From Anabas testudineus (Eukaryota; Chordata; Actinopteri; Anabantiformes; Anabantidae): a stretch of 64,000 bases of DNA. Location of the stretch: positions 12,822,967 through 12,886,966 of the forward strand of contig NC_046627.1 of assembly GCF_900324465.2 (NCBI RefSeq), given 5' to 3'. Position numbers and translations under genes: made by a program. Under the pieces are notes generated by a model. That model had not been told where the DNA came from and did not search any database. It saw only the letters and a program-made list of their open reading frames with translations. This document shows positions 48,959-60,937 of the stretch, piece by piece. Position 1 is the first letter of the stretch; the number at the start of each line of letters is the position of its first letter.

Positions 48959-50025
48959 TACTATTTACACTTAAATATAACTCTTGAAGGGGAAAAAGGT
49001 CTATACACGTTAACACATATTAGTTAGTTTGTAATAACAAAACAAGATTGCTCTCTGTTAATGAAACATATAAAACATTTTTTTTCACACCAGCTGTTTT
49101 ATTAGTCATTGCAATGCTTATAATAACTGAAATCAATGCATGTGCAGGCTATAATAACGAGATGTTTTCGTTTTCAATAGTGAAATTCAAAATGACAAAT
49201 TAATTAATAAAAATGCATCTTCAGAATATCGCCAGAATAAATCAAAGCTGAACAAATCAAATGGATAACATATCTGAAAGCAATAATTCAGGACTGAGCA
49301 TAATGAAAAATAAGAATCAATAAAAGACTAAATGTGCCAGTAAAATAACAATTAGTAAAATATAGCAAGTGAAAAAAAAGCTTTAAAATCAATTTAAAAT
49401 GTAACAAGAGAAATAATCAAAATATCACACAAAGCTTTTCAGCTCAATTTGGAAAATAATCATAAATCATGTAAAAGAAAAAATGTTAATAACAAAGAGA
49501 AGCTTGTTCATCAGTAGATTAAAGTAAATAAAATAGAAATAAGGATTAGTACAACTAAGAATGTGTATTTAATGATCAATTTCCCTTTTAAATTTATGAA
49601 CCTGCACTATCGAGCTAATCGTGCAGTTTTTTTCTGTGAAGTTCAGGGTTTTAAATTCTTTACTGCCTTTCGATGGCACTACTGCAATAACGGTGTGGGA
49701 AAAATGGGTCTAATGTTTGATCAATGGATGAAAAGTCAAACAGTAACAAAGGTTTTTTAAATAAATGTACTGGAGTAAAAAATATAAATGGGGAACATAA
49801 AAGTACAAGTTCCTCTGAATTGTACTAGAGTAAAAGTACAGTATGGTTCTGACATTAACCTGCAGGTGGAGTTGATGTATCTGCAAAATCAGAACCAACA
49901 TAATACATAAAATATAAGCAATCAGACATGGGAATCAATAATAAACTCAAAGAGAAGCTCAGATCATTACCAGACTAAATATGATATATAAATATAACTA
50001 AAATATCAATGAATCACCCTCTTTT
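47690..50025. repeat. Spacer and 3' flank of the two-gene unit, copy 2 of 3
   Basis: Collinear with 33411-36855 but without the L2 and the MITE, so it preserves both empty sites (about 47690 and 49063). It includes a 30-base T-run at 48928-48957. No gene seen. Confidence 0.8.
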
Positions 50026-50028
50026 ATT

Positions 50029-51143
50029 TTACTCTACTCCTCTAGCTCCTCCTACTCCTCGTCCTCTTCCTTCTCCTTCAGTTCCTGGAACATGGACTGT
50101 ACAAGGGCAGTTTTTATCAATTTGAGGGTAAAATGCAACAGTTTCTTTAAGAGGACACTGTGTTTTGGGAAATGCCTCAAATTTTTTGTTACTAATGCTC
50201 AGTTTATCATGAAGTTCTTGAAGTGTCCTGGTTTGCACATGTTTAACTTTAGGTTCTTCTGGGACATTTTCCCCCCAGTACGCACTCGCTATCCAATTGT
50301 TTAGGTTCTCACTGTAACAGCAGAAAGCTGACCAGAGCACAGAAGGTACATTAACCCTGTCGTTTATATTTTTGTTAGGGCTGGGCTCTGCTCCGGTCAC
50401 TAGGTATCTTTCTTTCTTATCATTGCAGAACTTATCTAAGATACATTTGACACAACTTTCCATTCTTGCCCAACTGCCCTCATTGAAAGAGTCAACTTGT
50501 GGAACAGCATTTGTAAGAGTGCATGTTGACATTCTATCATCTCTAGTAACTACATAAGAAAATGGAAATAAATGGCCCTTGGTATAAGTACCACTATAAT
50601 CATTGTAGCTGGCTTGGTTGGTGTACTCAGTCCTGGTATCACAATCCTCCATATTTACATCATTCGTCATGTTTTCAAGCTGCAAAAGTTAAAACACTCA
50701 GTCAATGGAACTGATATTGAATTAGTTAGATAGAACAGAAAAAGGTTATTTGTTTACAGGTTTGCTTTTTATGCTAAAATGATGTGCTTCGAGATTATGA
50801 TATAAGTACGTACCTGTGGCTCTATTTTCCAAAAACAATCAGCTTTTTCTCCCTCTCCCCCTTTGTACTTGTAAGCAGAAAACACTGGGATCTTGTTCTT
50901 GGTGTCGTAGAGCGTCACAAACCTTTCTTTGTTCTCATAAGTCTGGCAGATGATTTTGTATCTGTTCTCGTCTATGATTTGACCGTTCTCCAGTATGCAT
51001 GGAACCTGTGGAGGAGTTTCACCAAGAAGAAACCCTGCACACTCTGACATCTCGTTCACCACTTTAGTCTCTGTGGGAGTGATGGACAGGAGGAGGAGGA
51101 CAGCGAGGGGCCGGAGACACCACATCTTCAGAGGAGTCATCAT
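50029..51143 (-). CDS. endod1-like: ENDOD1-like copy L, TKGH variant
   Basis: Exon 1 is 50814-51143 (110 codons). Exon 2 is 50029-50679. The product is 326 aa. A signal peptide is followed by SECAGFLLGETPPQVPCIL. The active-site motif reads YTKGHLFPFSY (His at about 146): the His is kept but Asp and Arg are changed to Thr and Lys. STCTLTNAVPQ, FNEGSWARME and WSAFCCYS are intact. The tail is short and Gly/Arg-rich (EGRGRGVGGARGVE), a small version of the tail of M. In Serratia-type enzymes the Arg of DRGH contacts the substrate, so activity may be altered rather than lost; this is inference. Confidence 0.88.
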
Positions 51144-51666
51144 CAAACACTGTCAGAGGAGAAAACAAAGAATCTAAACTTAGGTTAATTTTGTGAAACT
51201 AAACGTACAGTTGTTTTTTATTTGCTTCACTGGGAGATCAAAGTGGATTTTGTTGTAATATTTAAGTATCTCAGAAACCAGAAAATATAAAATAAAAAGT
51301 CACACGATTGTCAAACTGATTTAGTGCAACAGTGGAAATCATTGCAACTTTACCCTGATGTGTTAAGTATCGTATTAACAAACTTTAACTATAACTTCCA
51401 ACCTATGAAAAAAAGAAAAACTCAGTCTGTAAATGTCCTACAGGAGTTCAAGTGAGGCTGAGGAAACAGAGAGGTTTAAGTGATTAAGTGAGTTTGACCC
51501 AGCAACACAGGTTTAATAATAAACCTGTGGAAGAGACAGAGAGAGAAAATAGCTGATTTAGTGTGTTCACTGCCACAGTGATCAGCTTCATATTGCCTCT
51601 GTCTGTATATGTGTTTATTAATCAACTTTAAAGAAAATAAGAAAAAACTGATAAAAAAAAACTTAC

Positions 51667-51788
51667 CTTCTTAAAAGCTTCACAAAAATCTTCAAAGTGA
51701 CGATTAAGGTGTGTTTTTTTAAAAGTAACTTGAGCTGCAAATTGTAAGTGAACATGATCTAATAAGTGAAACAAAGTCTTATATTCAA
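51667..51788 (-). promoter_or_regulatory. 5' non-coding exon and promoter of copy L
   Basis: TATA-like GAATATAAG near 51780-51788 and a donor AAGAAG/GTAAGT at 51667. The upstream block GGAGGTGGGACTCCAGTTTC is shared with copy I. Confidence 0.5.
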
Positions 51789-51799
51789 TGGAGGTGTGA

Positions 51800-53225
51800 A
51801 ACTGGAGTCCCACCTCCAGGAAGACTTTTTTTTTTACAGAGGAACAATTGCAACAATGTAGTTATAAGAAATTATTCAACATTCAAAGAACTTTATTGGG
51901 GTGGAATTTCTTTGCCTTCTAACAGCTGATCTAAAATAATGAAAAATAAATGTAGCAGTAATAAGAAAGATACAGTAGATTGACATAATGATAATGATGG
52001 AGGTCAAATATAGTTACAGATGAAGGACCTATTAAAAACCAAAAAGACCACAATTCATCTCCTGCGAATTTCTTTTATACATGTTTTATCTAAATGTATT
52101 TATTAATTATCTTTAAACTTTTATTGTAAAGTATTACATAATCTTAATTAACCATTTATTGATGCTCTTCTTGTAATATTAGCGAAACATTTTCATTTGG
52201 AAATCAATTGATGTGACTATATATTATTATTAAGTATTTTGTACTAACTGCATTGTTAGTGCAGTAGCTATGCTAGCTTAATGTAATATGTTAATATTTG
52301 CAGTGTAAATATAAGGATACCAGCCACTGAATATATTTTATATTGTTAAGAGTGAACAGAAAATAGTGAAGCTGATTACAACTCACTCTTTACTGAATCT
52401 CTTTTTAGTCAGTTTAGTCAGAGACACTGAACGAGAACATTAAACTATGAGGAAAATGTTTATGTCTTCATTTGCACTGAACATTGAAATTGTAGTCATC
52501 ATGATTTTACTTAGACGAAGCACGTTGGCTTTAAAAAAGAAAGAACTCATTTTCACAGGTCTGTTATAAGAAACAAGAAGTTTAAAGTAACACCCATTAA
52601 GGGTTATCTTCATATCTATGCAGCATCTTTTTCACATTGTCACTAGCCCACACTTTATACTTTATACCTTTATTAGTTTATAACTAAACTAATATTTATC
52701 TCTGCAGCTTAACGTCCTCACAGAATGTGCCAGTGAAACAGCTAAGCATTTGTCCCTTTAGCTTTTGTCTCAAAAATGTTTCCTCATTAATACAACACTC
52801 TGTGTGTTTTCGTTGGTGCATTTTTAACTCCTGAGGGGAGAGGTGCAAACTACCCAATCTCATTCATAATTTATAAAATACTAATTTTTGGTCATTTAAG
52901 GGGGGCATAAACACCTAGAACATAGAAACATAAACACCACAATGAAACAAAGTTCCCACAATACCTCAAGGAAGAAAAACCTCATTCAGAAAGAAAAGCA
53001 AAGGCACTGAAACTGAAATATAGACATCATGCAAGCTACACCGTAGAAAGCTGACTTCACCCTTAAACTGGCTTCCTATGGTACTAGTTTGAAAAAGTAA
53101 AGTAGGTCAAAAAAAGATATGAAGGAAGTCTCAGGTTTTGAAGAATGCTCAGTGTTTGTTGTCTTCATGGAGGTAATACTATTATATTTATATCAAATGA
53201 TCCTGAACAAAAGATTACGGATCCA
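51800..53225. other. Gene-free stretch upstream of L
   Basis: No gene recognised. The block at 52540-52660 (TATAAGAAACAAGAAGTTTA-type) recurs at 53735-53840, a local duplication. The stretch at 52260-52340 is shared in reverse with the spacer before copy I. Confidence 0.5.
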
Positions 53226-53229
53226 CATT

Positions 53230-53720
53230 ATCTGCACATTCAGACATTATCAGCTGCTTTACGTTTCCCCACTTTATTTACCAAGGACATGTTTGTTCTG
53301 TAAAGTTCAGGGTTTTAAATTTGGCACCGCCATTTGATGACACCACCTCAACTTGATGATGGTGTGAGGGAAATTGTTCTAATATTTGATCAGTGGATGA
53401 AACAGCCAAACAGTAACAAAGGCTTTTAAATAAATATACTGGAGTAAGAAATGCTAATGGTACAAATGGGGAACGTAAAAGTAAAGTGCCTCTACAGTAG
53501 TTCTGACATTAACCTGCAGGTTAAGCTGTTGTATCTGTAATATCAGAACCAATATAATACATCAAATATAAGCAATCAGACATGAGAATCAATAACAACA
53601 ACAAAAAAAATCTCAGATCATTACCAGACTAAATATGTCGGCAGTCAAGCTGTTGCCAAAAGAAATATGTAAGTCAAGAAATAACCCTCTTTTCAACTCT
53701 ACCCCTCGAGCTCCTCCTAT
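53230..53720 (-). pseudogene. ENDOD1-like copy N: only the 3' end left
   Basis: On the minus strand, IGGARGVELK-type codons (53690-53720) are followed by a 3' flank like those of G, L and M (53230-53690). The rest of exon 2 and exon 1 are absent, and unrelated sequence begins at 53721. A truncated relic of an L/M-type gene. Confidence 0.55.
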
Positions 53721-53734
53721 TCAAAGAAATCGTT

Positions 53735-54355
53735 TTCACACGTCTGCTATAAGAAACAAGAAGTCGCCTTAAAAGTTTAAAGTAACATCTATTAAGGGTT
53801 ATCTTTATATCTATGCATCATTTTCACATTGCCACTGTCTCACTACACTTTATACTTTGTTCGTTTATAACATACACGTTCAGTTTAAAAAGTGACGGTT
53901 GGTGTTATGTAGCCTACATGGCACAAAATTTAACAGTGGCTCTTCATGACTTTCAGACAAATTAATGTGCATCATTTGACCGTTTAGTTTTTCACGACTT
54001 TGACGTTGTTCTCTCACCACATCTTCTACAAGATGCAACAAGTCATCTCAAAGAGAAGTAACACTGCATAATATTATCTTCATAACTCTGCAGCTTAATG
54101 TCCTCACAGAATGTGTCAAAGAAAGAGCGAAACATTTGTCCGTTTAGCTTTTGTCTCAAAAATGTCTCAAATTCTCATTAATACACCACTGTGTCTTTTT
54201 GTTGATGCATTTTAACTTCTGATTGGAGAAGTGCAGAATTTAGCAAAGCTTTTGACAAGCAAGAAGTAGGCAAGAGAAGCCATGTTCAGAAGAACAGTTA
54301 ATGTTCTTCTATGTTCAATTCATGTTCAGAAGAAGGTTAAAGGTTAAAGAACTGT
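53735..54355. other. Gene-free stretch
   Basis: Contains the second copy of the 52.5-kb block and AT-rich sequence; nothing coding. Confidence 0.5.
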
Positions 54356-54359
54356 TAAT

Positions 54360-54626
54360 ACAGACATATTATTATTAGTATTATTTTCATTGTTATTATT
54401 TTATTTATTTATTACTGATTTATTTATTTATTTTCTTATTCATTCTTAATTTATTTATTTATTTTTTCATCTTATTTTGAGTTAAAAAAATAAAAATAAA
54501 GAGATTTGAGAAGATTGGAATTTTTTAACCTTTGTTTTTTCTTTTTTCTTTTCTTGTGGAAAAGGCCCAGCCTCACGCAGACTCTGCTTTCCGTGGCCCC
54601 CGGGTAAATTGAGTTTGAGACCCCTG
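54360..54626 (-). mobile_element. hAT-like element end
   Basis: The minus strand begins CAGGGGTCTCAAACTCAATT followed by TACCCGGGGGCC, a terminal sequence I recall from common fish hAT-type non-autonomous elements. The interior is AT-rich (TTATTTATT). The other end was not found, so the left limit is approximate. Confidence 0.45.
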
Positions 54627-54929
54627 ATCTAAGACAAAGTAAATTCAAGCTCACCCTGTAATTTGCAGGATGACAATCAGTGGTCAATCACTGTTATTTT
54701 GGGAATCACAAGGAAATCATAAGTTTTTCAGTAAATTAATGGCCAAGTCTAAGTGTGTAGTTCTGGCATTAACCTGCAGGTGGAGGTAATGTACTGCAAA
54801 AATCAATCGACAGTTCTCATATAGTCGATGAAGAGTCTGTATCTGTATGAAGTACTGTGAACCAGGACTTTATTTTAGTTTACTTTATAATAAGCAGCAG
54901 ACAAACTTTCAACTGGATCACGTAATTTC

Positions 54930-57905
54930 ATCCATCCATCCATTTTCATCGGCTTGTCCGGGGCCGGGTCGCGGAGGGAGCAGCTTAAGCAGAGATGCCC
55001 AGACTTCCCTCTCCCTAGACACCTCCTCCAGCTCTTCCGGGGGGACACTGAGGCGTTCCCAGGCCAGCCGAGAGACATAGTCCCTCCAACGTGTCCTGGG
55101 TCTTCCCCGGGGCCTCCTTCCGGTGGGACAGGACCGGAAAACCTCCCCTGGGAGGCGTCCCGGGGGCATCCGAAACAGATGTCCAAGCCACCTCAACTGG
55201 CCCCTCTCGATGCAGAGGAGCAGCGGCTCTACTCCGAGCTCCTTCCGGGTGACTGAGCTCCTCACCCTATCTCTAAGGGTGCGCCCAGCCACTCTACGGA
55301 GGAAACTTATTTCGGCCGCTTGTATCCGCGACCTTGTCCTTTCGGTCATGACCCAAAACTCATGACCATAGGTGAGGGTAGGAACGTAGACTGACTGGTA
55401 AATCGAGAGCTTTGCCTTTCGGCTCAGCTCCTTTTTCACCACGACGGACCGGTACACCGACTGCATTACTGCTGCCGATGCACCAATCCGTCTGTCAATC
55501 TCACGCTCCCTATTTCCCTCACTCGTGAACAAGACCCCAAGATACTTAAACTCCTCCACTTGAGGGAGGATCTCCCCCCCAACCTGGAGGGTGCAAGCCA
55601 CCTTTTTCCGGTTGAGAACCATGGCCTCGGACTTGGAGGTGCTGATTCTCATCCCAGCCCTTTCACACTCGGCTGCAAACCGCCCCAGTGCCTGCTGGAG
55701 GTCCCGGTCTGATGAGGCCAACAGGACAACATCATCTGCAAAAAGCAGAGATGAAATCCTGTGATTCCCAAACCGGATTCCCTCCGACCCCTGGCTGCGC
55801 CTAGAAATCCTGTCCATAAAGGTAATGAACAGGATCGGTGACAAAGGGCAGCCCTGTCGGAGTCCAACGTGCACCGGGAACAAGTCTGACTTACTGCCGG
55901 CAATGCGAACCAAGCTGCTACTCCGGTCATACAAGGACCGAATGGCCCTTAACAAAGGGTCCCGAATCCCGTATTCCCGGAGTACCCCCCACTGGATGCC
56001 ACGAGGGACACGGTCGAACGCCTTCCCCAAGTCCACAAAACACATGTAGACTGGATGGGCGAACTCCCATGAACCCTCGAGCACCCTAGCAAGAGTATGG
56101 AGCTGGTCCAGTGTTCCACGGCCAGGACGAAAACCGCATTGTTCCTCCTGGATCCGAGGTTCGACTAGCGGCCTAACTCTCCTCTCCAGCACTCTGGAAT
56201 AGACTTTCCCAGGGAGGCTGAGGAGTGTGATCCCCCTATAGTTGGAACACACCCTCCGGTCCCCCTTTTTAAAAAGAGGAACCACCACCCCGGTCTGCCA
56301 GTCCAGAGGTACTGTCCCCGATCTCCACGCGATGTTGCAAAGGCGTGTCAACCAAGACAGCCCTACAACATCCAGAGACTTAAGGTACTCGGGGCGAATT
56401 TCATCCGCCCCTGGTGCCTTGCCACCGAGGAGCTTACTGACTACCTCGGTGACTTCGACCAGGGAAATGGACGAATCAACCTCCGAGTCCCCAGCCTCTG
56501 CTTCCTCAACAGAAGGCGTGACGACGGGGTTGAGGAGATCCTCAAAGTATTTCTTCCACCGTCCTACAACGTCCCCAGTCGAAGTCAGCAGCTCCCCACC
56601 TCCACTGTAAACAGTGTTGGCAGGAAACTGCTTTCCCCTTCTGAGGCGCCGGACGGTTTGCCAGAATTTCCTTGAGGCAGACCGATAGTCCTCCTCCATG
56701 GCATCGCCGAACTTTTCCCAGGTCCGAGTTTTTGCCTCTGCAACCGCGCGGGCTGCGGCACGTTTGGCCTGCCGATACCCATCAGCTGCATCAGGAGTCC
56801 CACAGGCCAACCAGGCCTGATAAGACTCCTTCTTCAGCTTGACGGCTTCCCTTACTTCCGGTGTCCACCACCGGGTTCGGGGATTGCCGCCACGACAGGC
56901 ACCAGAGACCCTACGGCCACAGCTCCGAACAGCCGCATTGACAATGGAGGTGGAAAACACGGTCCACTCGGACTCAATGTCTCCAGGCCCCCCTCGGGAC
57001 CTGATTGTAGCTCTCCCGGAGGTGGGAGTTGAAGACCTCTCTGACAGAGGGTTCCACCAGACGTTCCCAACAGACCCTCACAATACGTTTGGGTCTGCCA
57101 GGTCTATCCAGCTCCCTCCTCCGCCATCGGATCCAACTCACCACCAGGTGGTGATCAGTTGACAGCTCACCCCTTCTCTTCACCCGAGTGTCCAAGACAT
57201 ATGGTCGGAGGTCAGATGACACAACCACAAAGTCGATCATAGACCTCCGACCTAGGGTGTCCTGGTGCCACGTGCACTGATGGACACCCTTATGCTTGAA
57301 CATGGTGTTCATTATGGACAAGCTGTGACTAGCACAGAAGTCCAATAACAAAACACCAGTCGGGTTCAGATCAGGGAGGCCGTTCCTCCCAATCACGCCC
57401 CTCCAGGTATCACTGTCATTGCCCACATGGGCGTTGAAATCCCCCAGTAGGACGACAGAGTCCCCAGTCGGAGCACCTTCCAGTATCCCTTCCAGAGACC
57501 CTATGAAAGCCGGGTACTCTACACCGCTATTTGGCCCGTAGGCACAAACAACGGTGAGAGACCTCTCCCCTACCCGAAGGCACAGGGAAACAACTCTCCA
57601 TCGTCCACCGGGGAAAACTCCAACACATGGCAGCTGAGCTGGGGGGCTATAAGCAAGCCCACCCCTGCCCGTCGCCTCTCACCATGGGCAACTCCAGAGT
57701 AGAAGAGAGTCCAACCTCTCTCAAGGAGTTCTGTTCCAGAGCCCAGACTGTGTGTGGAAGTGAGCCCGACTATCTCTAGCCGGTACCGCTCAACCTCCAG
57801 CACAAGTTCAGGCTCCTTTCCACCCAGTGAGGTGACATTCCATGTCCCAATTGCCAGATTCTCCAAACCCCTCCACCACAGTAAGGTGGCAGTTCAGGGA
57901 GGGGT
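54930..57905 (-). mobile_element. Rex3-type (RTE clade) LINE, nearly full length
   Basis: GC-rich against AT-rich flanks. The 3' end is a short (GATG)n tail (54930-54943), the Rex3 hallmark. Minus-strand frames: the APE endonuclease start MENLAIGTWNVTSLGGKEPE (57866-57570), the endonuclease C-half with [20 protein letters not shown] (57426-56974, other register), then a 680-codon frame (56960-54918) with a complete RT: GADEIRPEYL, NYRGITLLSLPGKVYSRVLE, CGFRPGRGTLDQ, GLRQGCPLSPILF and LLFADDVVLLASS. Two or more frame changes and a gap at 57430-57570 break the endonuclease, so it could not move on its own. Its RT part is well kept, which suggests a fairly recent insertion. Confidence 0.85.
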
Positions 57906-57959
57906 GAATTCAATCATGAATTTGTTATATGAGAACATATAAGAATATGATACAAGATT

Positions 57960-58420
57960 CAAGAGTCAAGATTCAAAATTAATTAATCCCAGAGGGAAAT
58001 TGTTTTGCCTCTTTACTGTTGTTCTCAAAACAGACAGAAAGAAAAAGGAACCACGACCAGGAAATATCAACACCAACATAAATACAGAGTAACATCAATA
58101 CAGATAACTCAATATATAGAAAATAGCATCAATACAGAAAACTTAATATATATACAGAATATGTGAGATGAAAATGGGTCAGTAAGGTAGAATGACTGCA
58201 ATTATATGAAATTGTCAGTTCCCCCACCGTTTACAGAGGAGGGAGGATTGTACAGATTGATAGCCACTGGTAGAAAGGATCTCCTGTAATGTTTGTCCAG
58301 ACTTCCAATGGAAGGATGAACTAGTAGCTAAAATGATGAAACTCAGCGAGATACAGATAGTGTTGATGGAGGGATGACGCAGTGATTACTAACATGATGA
58401 ATGCATAAGACAATGTAGGG
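57960..58420. other. Unassigned, possibly an old dispersed repeat
   Basis: The stretch TTGATAGCCACTGGTAGAAA followed by GGATCTCCTGTAATG resembles wording seen in a dispersed fish repeat, but I cannot name it. No coding frame. Confidence 0.3.
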
Positions 58421-58423
58421 ATA

Positions 58424-59246
58424 CAGTGAGGGAAAAAATTATTTGAACCCCAGCTGATTTTGTAAGTTTGCCCACTAATAAAGAAATGATCAGTCTATAA
58501 TTTCAATGGTAGGTGTATTTGAACAGTGAGACACAACAATGACAAAAAAAATCCAGAAAAATGCGTTTCAAAAAGAGTTATAAATTAATTTGCATTTACA
58601 CGAAGGAAAGAAGTATTTGATCCCCTATCCGTCAGCAAGATCTCTAGCTCCCAGGTGGATCTTATACAGGTAACGAGCTGACATTGGCAGCCCTCTCAGC
58701 TTGTTACCTGTATAAAAGAGACCTGTCCACAGAAGCAATCAATCAAGTTAATTTATGTTTCTTCCATTTGCGAATGATTGGACCAACTGTTGTCACCTTC
58801 TCACCCAGCTGCTTGGCGATGGTCTTGTAGCCCATTCCAGCCTTGTGTAGGTCCACAATCTTGTCCCTGACATCCTTGGAAAGCTCTTTGGTCTTGGCCA
58901 TGGTGAAGAGTTTGGAATCTGGATTGATTGATTGCTTCTGTGGACAGGTCTCTTTTATACAGGTAACAAGCTGAGAGGGCTGCCAATGTCAGCTCGTTAC
59001 CTGTATAAGATCCACCTGGGAGCTAGAGATCTTGCTGACGGATAGGGGATCAAATACTTATTTCCTTCATGGAAATGCAAATTAATTTATAACTCTTTTT
59101 GAAACGCATTTTTCTGGATTTTTTTTGTCATTGTTGTGTCTCACTGTTCAAATAAACCTACCATTGAAATTATAGCCTGATCATTTCTTTGTTAGTGGGC
59201 AAACTTACAAAATCAGCTGGGGTTCAAATAATTTTTTCCCTCACTG
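58424..59246 (-). mobile_element. Internally deleted Tc1-like transposon with long TIRs
   Basis: 823 bp flanked by TA on both sides. Inverted repeats of about 310 bp begin CAGTGAGGGAAAAAATTATT followed by TGAACCCC and run inward to the GATTGATTGCTTCTGTGGAC region. The short centre carries only the start of a transposase gene. Non-autonomous, though the ends look suitable for mobilisation by a related enzyme. Confidence 0.9.
58743..58901 (-). CDS. Truncated Tc1-like transposase, N-terminal HTH only
   Basis: 52 codons: [20 protein letters not shown], then [20 protein letters not shown] and [12 protein letters not shown], then a stop. This is the first helix-turn-helix (PAIRED-like) DNA-binding segment of Tc1 transposases. 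The second DNA-binding part and the DDE catalytic domain are deleted. If made, it could bind the element ends without cutting; no evidence that it is expressed. Confidence 0.8.
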   Translation of the reverse strand: MAKTKELSKDVRDKIVDLHKAGMGYKTIAKQLGEKVTTVGPIIRKWKKHKLT

Positions 59247-59423
59247 TATTTAGAGGCATAATGAAATAAAGCAGAAGGATACAAAGATGGATGAATGATC
59301 CGGGTATGAAAAAGTTTAAAATGAAGATGAACAGAGTGAACATAGACACAGTGTGTTTCCCCCTTGTTAAAGACTGAGACACAGATCAAGCGCTCCCTCT
59401 ACTGACCAATCAGCATTTTCTAT

Positions 59424-59939
59424 CATGTCAGGGTAAAACTCAGCGATTGTTTTATGGGGAGGACACTCTGATCTGGAAAATGCCTGAATGCCCAGAGGTT
59501 GTTGGAATTCTTTCAAAGTTTTTGTCTGAAGATTTTAGAGTTGGGATTTACCCCAGTGTGCACTTGCTAGCCATGTGTTCATGCTGCTAGAGTAACAGCA
59601 GAAAGCTGACCAGAGCATCATCCTGTTGGAGCTGGGCTGTGCACCAGTCACCACAAACACTGCATGATATGACAAAAGTTTAATTCAATTTATTTGTATA
59701 GTGCTTTTTACAATTGACATTGTCACAAAGCAGCTTTACACAAGCAAAAAAACTATTGACGTTTACATGAACAGTGAATGTGTATGAATCAATAATCAGA
59801 TTATCCCTGATGAGCAAGTTGAGGGCGATGGTGGCAAGAAAAACTCCCTGAGAAGGCAACAGGAAGAAACCTTGAGAGGAACCAGACCTGGACTATTGAG
59901 CGCTGAGTCGAGACACCACAACTTTAGGGGAGTCATCAT
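59424..59939 (-). pseudogene. ENDOD1-like copy K, F-type, gutted by an L2 fragment
   Basis: The exon 2 remnant (59427 to about 59660) aligns with copy F (KTIAEF, WSAFCC and following). A deletion then joins it to intron sequence (CACTGCATGATATGACAAAA), and an L2 fragment (59684-59925) replaces most of exon 1, leaving only MMTPLKLWCL near 59939. Its 3' flank matches that of F but lacks more than 1 kb. Dead. Confidence 0.8.
59684..59925 (-). mobile_element. L2 LINE 3'-end fragment inside copy K
   Basis: Reverse complement of the 3' UTR of the L2 at 39.4-41.4 kb, with an internal deletion: GTCTCGACTCAGCGCTCAAT, AGGTTTCTTCCTGTTGCCTT, then AATAAATTGAATTAAA at the 3' end. Confidence 0.85.
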
Positions 59940-60120
59940 CGCACACTGTCAGAGGAGAAAACAAAGAATCATCAGGATTAATTTAGCTAAACAAAGTGGA
60001 TTTTTTTCAGTTGTAGAGTTTGAATTAGGGCAGAAACTGAACCAGTAAGTTCATGTAAATAATGTATTTCTTACTATTTTTGCCTCTCTAGAAATAATGC
60101 TAAAAACAAGAAAAACTTAC

Positions 60121-60240
60121 CTCATTAGGGCCTCATCAAATGCTCCAAAAAAGACAAAGTGTTGTTCTCTAATAATACGAGTAATACTGTAAGTAAAATG
60201 TGTAACTGAACCTCAATTATTTTTATTATATAAAGTTTAT
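60121..60240 (-). promoter_or_regulatory. 5' exon remnant of copy K
   Basis: A donor AATGAG/GTAAGT at 60121 preceded by GAGCATTTGATGAGGCCCTA, as in F and J. It now leads only to the gutted gene. Confidence 0.5.
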
Positions 60241-60414
60241 TACCAGACAGGACCTTTCTTTTATTTACCAGTTTTCTGTTAAACTGAATGTTAGATATAT
60301 TATGTATTCATAATTAAAATAATTAAAGTGTGTTACAAATGTAATAATCTGCTCATCATTTCATCATCCTGACAAATTCCTGGGAAATATTTACATTTTT
60401 AGTATTTGTGTTGG

Positions 60415-60932
60415 TGTTACACTTCCTCTCTTTGCCCCTGTCTGTGGGTTTTGTTTTTGTTTTTGTTCATTGCGCATGCTCCTGCCACACCCATATATGG
60501 ACTTCCTCTCTTCACTGACCGGACTAATTACTGATTCATTTCACCTTTTGGTCTTTGTTGTTTTATAAGCTCCCTTGATCTTTCGTTCATTGCTAGTTAG
60601 TTAGTTAGTGTTTTCTTACCTTGTCTGTTCGGTCTGTGTGTTTTTTCTTGTCTGCGTTTATGCAGCTTTTTAGTTGTTACTTTGTATTACTCTCTTTTGG
60701 TGAGTTGTTTGTATTTTTGTGTATTGATTTATTAGTTGGTACTTTGTATGTTTTTGTTGGTTTATTAGTTCGTATTTTGGCTGCGTGACTGCAGCATTTT
60801 GTGTTGTTACCTTGTGTATTTATTCTCCGTGCTTGTTTGAGTTTTCCCCGTGTTCCCCATTTTTGGCCCAGGAGTTGTAATAAACCTTGTTTTTGTGTTG
60901 GTACTCGTGGTCCTGTCCGTCTGTTCAGAACA
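60415..60932. mobile_element. Solo LTR (LTR retrotransposon fossil), second copy
   Basis: 518 bp, TGTTAC...AGAACA, with exact 5-bp duplications GTTGG (60410-60414 and 60933-60937). The counterpart at about 48112-48130 (GTGTTGGTGTATTTCATCAC) is the unfilled site. Same family as 12278-13006 and shorter. Inserted after the two-gene unit was duplicated. Confidence 0.85.
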
Positions 60933-60937
60933 GTTGG

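Noticed and set aside
54954-57162. Plus-strand frames across the Rex3 element
   Set aside because: Antisense shadows of the GC-rich Rex3 coding sequence.
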